A stretch of DNA of 43,379 bases from an uncultured Eggerthellaceae bacterium (lineage in GTDB: Bacteria > Actinomycetota > Coriobacteriia > Coriobacteriales > Eggerthellaceae), in NCBI GenBank assembly GCA_947565915.1, contig CANOHY010000017.1:1-43379 (forward strand), in the 5' to 3' direction. The position numbers were made by a program, and so were the translations under genes. A model generated the notes under the pieces. It was given only the letters and a program-made list of their open reading frames with translations. It was not told where the DNA came from and did not search any database. Every line of letters begins with the position of its first letter. The first letter of the stretch is position 1. Shown here in pieces: positions 35,176 through 42,079 of the stretch.

Positions 35176-35351
35176 CGATTCCTCCTTTTCTCTCTCCTCG
35201 CACTTCGGGAAACAGGGAAGAGCCTGGTTGGCAGCAATGGGCCCAATCGATGCCGCCTGGCACTAGACGCTCCCCTTGTCCGATGGCATCATCATAGGAA
35301 GGGAAAAGCAGGCAATGGGCTTTTGCTAGCGGATTCGCCGTCGCAGTAAGT

Positions 35352-35364
35352 TGCAAGCGTTGTA
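35352..35364. promoter_or_regulatory. candidate LysR operator (T-N11-A dyad) in the divergent region
   Basis: TGCAAGCGTTGTA is a T-N11-A element with imperfect dyad symmetry (TGCAA / TTGTA). It lies in the 318-base region 35176-35493 between the DmsA-like gene (leftward) and lysR (rightward), 142 bases before the lysR start. LysR regulators usually bind such sites and control the divergent operon. I see no convincing -35/-10 pair for either gene; a TAATAT lies near 35462. Confidence 0.4.
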
Positions 35365-35493
35365 AAGGTTCGCTCCATGGAAGATCCGCTTACTGTCATC
35401 GTAAAAAATTGCTTCACCGATTCGATGAAAGGCTCTAGACAGGACATAGACGGTCGCGCTTTAATATTGAAGTATTGGCCCAAAGGAGGCCCC

Positions 35494-36435
35494 ATGTTGT
35501 TCGATGACATCGAAGTTCTGCTGGTTTTATCGAAGGCGAAGAGCCTGACGCAAGCCGCAAATCAGCTTTACATGTCACGGCCAGGGCTATCTCAGAAGAT
35601 AAACGCCCTTGAAAAGCAATTCGGCACCTCGCTCATCAACCGCACCTCCGCGGGTATCTCACTCACCTCGGCAGGCCAGCTTGCCGTGAAGTTCGCCCAG
35701 AATGTATCGGCCATGGAGCGAGTCATGGCTTCTCAGATCGCCGCCATCGACGAGCACTTCCCTGCGAACATCGGTGTGGGCATGAGCTACGCCGACGGGG
35801 TCGCCCTCTTGCCTGGGCTGGTAGCTGAGTATGTCAAGGAGGCTCCCGATGCACGTGTCCATCTAGACTCTGGCTATGAGCCCGAGCTGGTTCAGAAGCT
35901 CATCGACGGCCAGCTTGACTTCGCCATCTTGGAGAATCAGCCTCTCGAACCAGGCATCGTCAATGAGGTGCTCGGCTACAAGAAGCTTGTCTTCCTGGCA
36001 CCCGACAAGCCTCCCTACAACAAGCTCACAGGACCCGCAAGCGTCGAGAACCTGTTGAAATGGCCCATGATTATCTACGAGTGGCACTCTGGACGCCACA
36101 TGGTGGGCAACCGTCATTTCCGCGAACGCTACGGACTCTCCCTGCGCGATCACAACATGATAGGCTGCTTCGATACTCATGAGGCAATGGTAGAAGGCGT
36201 GAGAGCTGGTCTTGGCTGGGCCTCCCTTCCCGAATGCATCGCAAATCGCTATCGCAACGAGCCTGGCATCATCCGTTTCAAGGTTGCCACGGGCCCCATG
36301 TGGTACCCGGTGTCGCTCACCTGGCCCGCGAATGGCGCCCGCAGCGAAAGAGCCCAAGCCTTCGCGAAGTTCATTAGAGAGAACATACCCGAAGGTTACT
36401 TCGCCAATAGCACCGAAGCCGAGATGAACTTATAA
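35494..36435 (+). CDS. LysR-family transcriptional regulator
   Basis: 313 residues from the ATG at 35494, which has AAAGGAGG 4 bases upstream; the frame extends 39 codons further but without a ribosome site and without family sequence. The N-terminal helix-turn-helix is seen in AKSLTQAANQLYMSRPGLSQ and KINALEKQFGTSLINRTSAG. The C-terminal periplasmic-binding-protein-like effector domain spans about residues 90-295. It is divergent from the DmsA/DmsB-like operon, the usual position of a LysR activator for its target, so it probably controls that operon in response to the enzyme's substrate. It converges with the dehydratase genes on its right. Confidence 0.93.
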   Translation: MLFDDIEVLLVLSKAKSLTQAANQLYMSRPGLSQKINALEKQFGTSLINRTSAGISLTSAGQLAVKFAQNVSAMERVMASQIAAIDEHFPANIGVGMSYADGVALLPGLVAEYVKEAPDARVHLDSGYEPELVQKLIDGQLDFAILENQPLEPGIVNEVLGYKKLVFLAPDKPPYNKLTGPASVENLLKWPMIIYEWHSGRHMVGNRHFRERYGLSLRDHNMIGCFDTHEAMVEGVRAGLGWASLPECIANRYRNEPGIIRFKVATGPMWYPVSLTWPANGARSERAQAFAKFIRENIPEGYFANSTEAEMNL

Positions 36436-36449
36436 GGGCTTTAGGGGCT

Positions 36450-36590
36450 TTACGCAAGCAAGCCGAGATTCAATCGGAACAGGTGCACTGAGCCCATGAA
36501 GCTTTGCAATTTGCCGAGAAGCCCTAGATTTGCAACTGAGCACGTATAGAACAGCCCCGACTCGATGCGCTCGTAGCTGTGCAGCCCCAT
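36450..36590 (-). CDS. possible 46-residue small protein downstream of the activase fusion
   Basis: A minus-strand frame starts at ATG 36588-36590, four bases after the activase stop codon, and ends at 36450. The sequence starts MGLHSYERIESGLFYTCSV and has a mildly hydrophobic second half. AAAGGTGAGG, formed by the end of the activase gene, could serve as ribosome site. It has no recognisable family and could be chance; position and coupling are the only arguments. The rest of the 159-base convergent gap shows short GGGCTTTA repeats and no clear terminator. Confidence 0.25.
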   Translation of the reverse strand: MGLHSYERIESGLFYTCSVANLGLLGKLQSFMGSVHLFRLNLGLLA

Positions 36591-36594
36591 AGCC

Positions 36595-38304
36595 TCACCT
36601 TTGCTCCAGCGCGAAGAGGGCTGCGCCCAATGCGCCGCAGAGGTCCGGGTCCTCGGGCACGATGATCGGCGAACCGAGCGCCTTCGAGAGCTCGGCCACT
36701 ACGCCCTTGTTTCGAGCAACCCCGCCCGTCATCACGAACGGAGCAGTGCCTTTCGCGCGCTTAGCCATAGCTGCAGTGCGCGAGGCAATTGACTTGTTCA
36801 GCCCATGGATGATATCGCGGTCGGTATGGTTATCGGCAATGAGCGAGATCACCTCCGATTCCGCGAACACGGTGCACATGCTGGATATGGTGATATCGCG
36901 ATCGAATCGGTCGCCTTTTGCGGACATCTCGTCCAAGCTGAGCTCGAGCGTGCGACTCATGGCCTCGAGGAAGCGCCCTGTGCCAGCAGCGCACTTGTCG
37001 TTCATCACGAAGTTCTCCACACCACCCTGTCCATCCAGGCAGATTACCTTGGAATCCTGACCACCGATGTCGATGATGCAGCGAGCATCGCCGCAGAGGT
37101 GCGCCACGCCGCGCGCATGGCAGGTGATCTCGGTTACCGTGGAGGTGGCGAAGGGAATGTTGGCGCGCCCATAGCCCGTAGCTACTATCGCTGCGAAATC
37201 GCCTTCGGAAGCGCCCAACTGCTCGCACACGTCTCGCAAAGCCGTCAGCGCGCCGTTTTGCGCCTTGGCGCCCGTGCGCACGATGGAGCGCGCAACCACG
37301 TTGCCCTGCGCATCGAGCACCACCATGTTGGTGGACGTCGAACCGGAATCGATCCCCGCACACCATTTCCCTGCTTGCATGGCCTTAGGCTCCTCGCTTG
37401 ACATGGCTAGCTTGCTTGCCTTCCCGACTGCCCCACCATTCCCCACATCCGGCTCGACGAGCTCGCGAAACGCCTCCAAGCGCGTGGAGAGCTGACCTGC
37501 CGAGGGAGGCTGATAGTCCGATTCCACCTTGAGCACCGGCACGTCGACGATGGTTTGCAGGCTCATGTAGTCGAAGGCGTAGTAGTCGCAGAACTTCACC
37601 GTGTTGTACACGATTCCAGCAAGCTCTGGCGTAGATGAAAGCGCACGTCGGCTCGACACATCGCCCATGCGCATGCATGGCGTCATCCCCAAAAGCGCAC
37701 CTGCATACCAGTCCATGGCCTCTCCCAGCGATGCATCCCGAAGCGAGTCGGGCGCAGCCGCGATGTCGCGAAAGCTGGAACATGTGAGGTCGACTACCGA
37801 CATGGCAAAGCACTCGTCAAGCGCCGCTTTGAGCGATGGCGTGGCACGGGCGCCCAGCACGGCAACGAACTTGCCTTTCGGAAATGATGGCTTCTTGCCG
37901 TCATCGAATGCCTCAACGAATCGTGCTACCGAGAACGCCGTGCCCGTGCGATCCTGAAGCTCGGCTGCCAGCTTCGCAAGCTCCCCCGCAAGGCGTTTGC
38001 GAGCGCACGATGACTCGTCGTGAGGAAGCTCCATGCAGTGCAGGAAGCGCTCGTCGCAAGCGCCGTCTGCCTTTAGGGCATCGCACGCACGGCGCATGGA
38101 GTCGCAACAATCAGTGAGCAGGATGGACCGCTCACCTTGCAAGAGCTGAAAAGCAGCCTTCGCATGGCAGCAGAGGTTCGCATGAAGCCGCGATTCCGCC
38201 AAAGCGAAATCCGGTTGCTCGCCATCAGCCATGCGAGCCTCAAGCCCAAAAGCGCTCAACAGCTCGAGCGGCGTGTACTTGCAAACATAAGCGATGCTAC
38301 TCAT
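36595..38304 (-). CDS. 2-hydroxyacyl-CoA dehydratase-type subunit fused to its ATP-dependent activase
   Basis: 569 residues in two parts. Residues about 1-290 match the HgdB/D-component family: SSIAYVCKYTPLELLSAFG, LTDCCDSMRRACDAL, GIVYNTVKFCDYYAFDY and PVLKVESDYQPPSAGQL, with Cys residues placed as cluster ligands. Residues about 315-569 are a BadF/BcrA/HgdC-type activase: GIDSGSTSTNMVVLD (phosphate binding), IIDIGGQDSKV, NDKCAAGTGRFLE (Cys for the intersubunit [4Fe-4S] cluster) and SSMCTVFAESEVISLIA. Activases use ATP to drive an electron of very low potential into the dehydratase. Normally they are separate proteins; here the two are joined by a linker near 290-315. The start has GGAAGG 8 bases upstream and overlaps the next subunit's stop by 8 bases, so the two are coupled. 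The substrate is unknown. Confidence 0.9.
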   Translation of the reverse strand: MSSIAYVCKYTPLELLSAFGLEARMADGEQPDFALAESRLHANLCCHAKAAFQLLQGERSILLTDCCDSMRRACDALKADGACDERFLHCMELPHDESSCARKRLAGELAKLAAELQDRTGTAFSVARFVEAFDDGKKPSFPKGKFVAVLGARATPSLKAALDECFAMSVVDLTCSSFRDIAAAPDSLRDASLGEAMDWYAGALLGMTPCMRMGDVSSRRALSSTPELAGIVYNTVKFCDYYAFDYMSLQTIVDVPVLKVESDYQPPSAGQLSTRLEAFRELVEPDVGNGGAVGKASKLAMSSEEPKAMQAGKWCAGIDSGSTSTNMVVLDAQGNVVARSIVRTGAKAQNGALTALRDVCEQLGASEGDFAAIVATGYGRANIPFATSTVTEITCHARGVAHLCGDARCIIDIGGQDSKVICLDGQGGVENFVMNDKCAAGTGRFLEAMSRTLELSLDEMSAKGDRFDRDITISSMCTVFAESEVISLIADNHTDRDIIHGLNKSIASRTAAMAKRAKGTAPFVMTGGVARNKGVVAELSKALGSPIIVPEDPDLCGALGAALFALEQR

Positions 38305-39586
38305 GGCAACTGCCTTCCAACTGCTCGATGAACGCTCCTACACGTGTAACCATCTGCCCATCGGCCACGTTGCGCGGATCGCAGCCATCGCCATCGAGCA
38401 CCAGCGCGGCTATTCCTTCGGCCTCGAAGGCCTCCTTCATCAGCTGCGAGAGCCCCAGCGTTTGCTTGCAACCCCAATGGCAGAACACAATCGCGCCATC
38501 TGCACGCGCTTGCTTCGCCAAGCGCACCGCATGCTCCACGCGCCTCATGCCATCGCCATTGCTCATGTTTCCCACAATGCGCTGCGCCATGGAATGGAAT
38601 GGGTCGCTCGGGTCGGCTTGAAGCTCGCTGTCCCAGCCCATGTCAGTGCCCACAACTTCAGCGTTCGCTGCACCATCGAATACCTGGCGCATGGACATCT
38701 GCCAATTGGGCAGCGTGTGCACCCAGAAGATGCGCGGTTTGCCATTGTCGCGTTGCCCCAACTGCGCTGAGGGCCGCGATGCGAGGTGTTCCATCGAGCG
38801 CATGAAGCGCGCGCTCTCCGCATCGCTCGACAGGCAATGCGTGGCCACGATGTCGCAGAACACGCTCGTTATGGTGGTTGGCAGGCTAGCGCTACCGCGC
38901 AGGGCCCAATAGCGCTTCATGGATTCCATGGTGTTTCGACTTCGCACCATGGCCTGCCGCAACGCATCACTGCGAAGGCTGCTGTGCGTGACATCCTCCA
39001 GCATGGCCGCGACTTCGAAGAGCTGGCTTTCCACGTAGTCCACGGCATCGGGGCCGCCCTCATGGGGAACGTCTACTACTATCTGAGGTGCTTTGAGGGC
39101 TTCTGCAACTGCGCGAAACGATACCTGATTCGCATCGCAAGCCAGCGTGGTATTCGCCACCATCAGAGGACGCCCAATAACGCCCGCTTGCGCCATGCCT
39201 AACATCACCTTGTGATACGAGCAGAAGCTTTCAGGCACGCCTTGTTCTTCGGCTATCTGGGCGAACACCGACGAGCACGATGTGTTCGCAACGTACACGG
39301 CAACACCCTCGGGGAAAAGCGGCTTGACGCCGAACGCGTCCAACAGCTCATGGGGAAAGTACACGTTCACGAGCACCGAGCGCTCGGGATGCGCGAGGCT
39401 ACGCGCTATCACATGAGCGATATGTCCCACGTATCGCGCCTGCACGCCAGGAAGGCCGCTTCTGGGTAGCGCGCCCGAAGCCCATACGCCTTCATAAGCA
39501 GCAGTCAGAAGACTACGCGCTCGATGCGGATTCTTCCTCACCTGTGCGCTTACCAGGTTGCCGAAAACATCCACTGCCCCGCTCAT
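38297..39586 (-). CDS. 2-hydroxyacyl-CoA dehydratase D-component family protein
   Basis: 429 residues from the ATG at 39586 (GGGAG 5 bases upstream; an earlier ATG at 39616 lacks this). Family features include SVLVNVYFPHELLDAFGV at about residue 70, a Cys in YVANTSCSSVFAQI, NTTLACDANQ and GAIVFCHWGCKQTLGLSQL near the C-terminus; these Cys residues probably hold an iron-sulfur or double-cubane cluster. Proteins of this type include dehydratase subunits and double-cubane reductases that use an activase for low-potential reduction of small molecules. It is the first gene of a two-gene unit with the fused activase. Whether the pair dehydrates a CoA ester or reduces another substrate cannot be told from sequence. 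Confidence 0.87.
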   Translation of the reverse strand: MSGAVDVFGNLVSAQVRKNPHRARSLLTAAYEGVWASGALPRSGLPGVQARYVGHIAHVIARSLAHPERSVLVNVYFPHELLDAFGVKPLFPEGVAVYVANTSCSSVFAQIAEEQGVPESFCSYHKVMLGMAQAGVIGRPLMVANTTLACDANQVSFRAVAEALKAPQIVVDVPHEGGPDAVDYVESQLFEVAAMLEDVTHSSLRSDALRQAMVRSRNTMESMKRYWALRGSASLPTTITSVFCDIVATHCLSSDAESARFMRSMEHLASRPSAQLGQRDNGKPRIFWVHTLPNWQMSMRQVFDGAANAEVVGTDMGWDSELQADPSDPFHSMAQRIVGNMSNGDGMRRVEHAVRLAKQARADGAIVFCHWGCKQTLGLSQLMKEAFEAEGIAALVLDGDGCDPRNVADGQMVTRVGAFIEQLEGSCHE

Positions 39587-39683
39587 GCCACTCCCTTGCT
39601 CCAATGAATACGCCATGTTACCCGAAACCGAGACAGGCCTGTACTCGTTTCCGTTCAGACACCCGAAAAACCCTCACAGGCGG

Positions 39684-39689
39684 TACACT
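39684..39689 (+). promoter_or_regulatory. -10 box implying a leaderless nhaC message
   Basis: TACACT lies exactly six bases before the nhaC ATG, which would place the transcription start at or beside the start codon. No ribosome site lies in the preceding 12 bases. No convincing -35 box is seen. Leaderless messages are common in Actinobacteria. Confidence 0.4.
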
Positions 39690-39695
39690 AGTGCT

Positions 39696-41081
39696 ATGAA
39701 ATCGAACGAGCCAGAGCACACCTATTCGACCGATCAACCAAGCAATCCTTGGGCGCTGTTGCCCATCGGCGTGTTCCTGGTGCTCTACCTGTGCCTCGGC
39801 ATCCTGTTCGAATACGTGCTTGCCATTCCCATGGGCTTCTACAACATCCCCATCGTGGTGGTGTTCCTCGTTGCCCTGCTCGTTGCCTGCGCTCAGAACC
39901 GCTCGCTGAGCTTCGATGCCAAGCTTGCAATCATGGGTCGCGGCATGGGCGAGCCCACCATCGTCACCATGGTGCTCATCTTCCTGGCTGCTGGAATATT
40001 CGTTGGAACCGTCGGCCGCGAAAGCGCCGAGAGCGTTGCCTACCTCATGCTTTCCATCATCCCACCGCGTTTCGCCGTGGCTGTGCTGTTCGTGGTTAGC
40101 TGCTTCGTCTCGCTTGCCATGGGCACATCGGTGGGCACTATCACGCTCATCACGCCCATAGCCGTGGCGGTTGCAACTACGTCGGGCTTCGACATGCCAC
40201 TGTGCATCGCCAGCGTGATGGGCGGTGCCATGTTCGGCGACAACCTGTCATTCATCTCCGACACCACCATTGCCGCTTGCCAAGGCCAAGGCTGCGACAT
40301 GAAGGACAAGTTCCGCGAGAACTTGAAGATCGCCCTGCCCGCAGCGCTCGTCACGCTTGGGCTCATCCTGGCCCTCACGCTGAATGCCGACGTGTCGGGA
40401 GCCACCTACGATAGCTACGACCTCATCCAACTGGTGCCCTACCTCATCGTGTTGGTTGGCGGCATCGCCGGCATCAACGTGTTTCTCGTGCTGCTGCTTG
40501 GCATCGTGTCAGGATCCATCATCATGATCGCCAGCGCCGCCACTGAGCCCACTGCGCTGCTTGGTGCCATGGGCACCGGAGCCTCGGGCATGTTCGAGAC
40601 CATCATCGTGGCGCTTTTGGTAAGTGCTATCTGCGCGCTCATCCGCGAAGGAGGCGGTTTCACTGCGCTTCTGAACGGCATCTATGCGCTGTTCCGTGGG
40701 CGCAAGATGGGCCAGCTGGGCATGGGACTTCTGGTAAGCGCTATGGATGTTGCCACAGCCAACAACACCGTTGCCATCGTGATGGCTAATCCTATTGCCT
40801 CGTCAATGGCGCGCACCTACCAGGTATCTCCACGCAAAACTGCTTCAATCCTGGACACCTTCAGCTGCGTCGTGCAATGCATACTACCCTATGGTGCGCA
40901 GATGCTCGTTGCTCTTTCGGCCGCAGCCGAGCTTGGTTACAGCATCAGCGCATTCCAAGTTATCCCGAATCTGTTCTATCCGTTCTTGCTGTTGATCAGT
41001 TCGTTGGTATTCATCTTCCTCGTTCCCACAAAGCCCTACGCCTATGGCAAAGTCGGCGAAATCGAACAAGGCGGCGAATAG
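39696..41081 (+). CDS. nhaC: Na+/H+ antiporter, NhaC family
   Basis: 461 residues with about 11-12 hydrophobic segments. The start at 39696 (MKSNEPEHTYSTD) is chosen because protein features begin just after it; the frame is open 46 codons further upstream but there it overlaps the divergent dehydratase gene. NhaC features are MGTSVGTITLITPIAV, MGGAMFGDNLSFISDTTIA and SAMDVATANNTVAIVMANP. The family exchanges sodium for protons, or amino or carboxylic acids in some members. The next gene, ppx, starts 3 bases later, so the two are cotranscribed. Confidence 0.9.
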   Translation: MKSNEPEHTYSTDQPSNPWALLPIGVFLVLYLCLGILFEYVLAIPMGFYNIPIVVVFLVALLVACAQNRSLSFDAKLAIMGRGMGEPTIVTMVLIFLAAGIFVGTVGRESAESVAYLMLSIIPPRFAVAVLFVVSCFVSLAMGTSVGTITLITPIAVAVATTSGFDMPLCIASVMGGAMFGDNLSFISDTTIAACQGQGCDMKDKFRENLKIALPAALVTLGLILALTLNADVSGATYDSYDLIQLVPYLIVLVGGIAGINVFLVLLLGIVSGSIIMIASAATEPTALLGAMGTGASGMFETIIVALLVSAICALIREGGGFTALLNGIYALFRGRKMGQLGMGLLVSAMDVATANNTVAIVMANPIASSMARTYQVSPRKTASILDTFSCVVQCILPYGAQMLVALSAAAELGYSISAFQVIPNLFYPFLLLISSLVFIFLVPTKPYAYGKVGEIEQGGE

Positions 41082-41084
41082 CTC

Positions 41085-42029
41085 ATGGGCAGGCAAGCGC
41101 GCGCAAAACGCGGGATCATCGATTTGGGGTCTAACACCATTCGCCTTGTCATCTATCAGGTGAAACTGGGCGAACAGCGCAAAGATGGCAAGCCGGAAAC
41201 GATCGAGGACTTCAAGATGCTCCTCAACGAGAAGAGGGTGGTTGGCCTTTCCTCGTACGTGGAAGATGGATCGCTTTCCCCTGCTGGCATCGAGAAGGCG
41301 GCAGACGTGCTGGAACGGCACATCACCTTAGCTGCGAACATGGGCTGCACCGACGTTCGCCTCTTCGCGACCGCCGTCATTCGCAACCTGGCCAATCGCA
41401 AGCAAGCTGTCCAAGAACTCGAGCGTCTTATCGGCAAGCATATCGACGTGCTCACGGGAAACGAAGAATCTCATCTCGGCTTCATCGGTGCCAAGCGTTC
41501 TGCAAGCTTCGAGAATGGCCTGCTCGTCGACATCGGCGGCGGATCAACCGAGCTCGCCTTCATCAAAGATGGGAAGGATTGCCTGAACTACAGCATCGAC
41601 CAGGGTTGCGTGTCGTCATACGCCAACTTCGTTCGCTGCATCTTCCCCACCGAAAAGGAGCAGAAAGCCATTCGCAACGCGTTCGAAGCACGCCTTCAAG
41701 CGCAAGAGGATCTGCCCCATGAGGTGAAAGGCAGCATGTATTGCATTGGCGGCAGCGTGCGTGCCATCGCCAAGTTCCACGCGCGCATGCTGGAAAGCGA
41801 CAAGTCATCCAAGAGCGTCACCCTTGATGACGTCGACCGGATTCTCTCGCTTGCGAAGAAGGACGAGGGCACCTTCGCGCACCTTGCCACCAAAGCAGTC
41901 CCCGACCGCATTCACACCATTTTGCCCGGCTGCATCATCTTGAAGACGCTCATGAAGCACTACGATAAGAGCTCGCTGACCATCTGCAAATACGGCGTGC
42001 GCGAAGGCTACCTGTTGTCCAGGCTGTAG
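41085..42029 (+). CDS. ppx: Ppx/GppA-family exopolyphosphatase
   Basis: 314 residues, the short form limited to the two ASKHA lobes, with no C-terminal HD-like domain. The N-terminal phosphate loop GIIDLGSNTIRLVIY, the ATAVIRNLANR segment with VLTGNEESHLGFIGA, the second loop LLVDIGGGSTELAFI, and YCIGGSVRAIAKF are the family motifs. It removes terminal phosphate from polyphosphate, or pppGpp 5'-phosphate; short actinobacterial forms may prefer either. It follows nhaC by 3 bases with a weak ribosome site and converges on the restriction-modification gene; the 50-base gap between them shows no terminator. Confidence 0.93.
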   Translation: MGRQARAKRGIIDLGSNTIRLVIYQVKLGEQRKDGKPETIEDFKMLLNEKRVVGLSSYVEDGSLSPAGIEKAADVLERHITLAANMGCTDVRLFATAVIRNLANRKQAVQELERLIGKHIDVLTGNEESHLGFIGAKRSASFENGLLVDIGGGSTELAFIKDGKDCLNYSIDQGCVSSYANFVRCIFPTEKEQKAIRNAFEARLQAQEDLPHEVKGSMYCIGGSVRAIAKFHARMLESDKSSKSVTLDDVDRILSLAKKDEGTFAHLATKAVPDRIHTILPGCIILKTLMKHYDKSSLTICKYGVREGYLLSRL

Positions 42030-42079
42030 AGCGCCAAATCAACATCAAGAAACAAGGTAACCTAACAGCGACGAATCAA

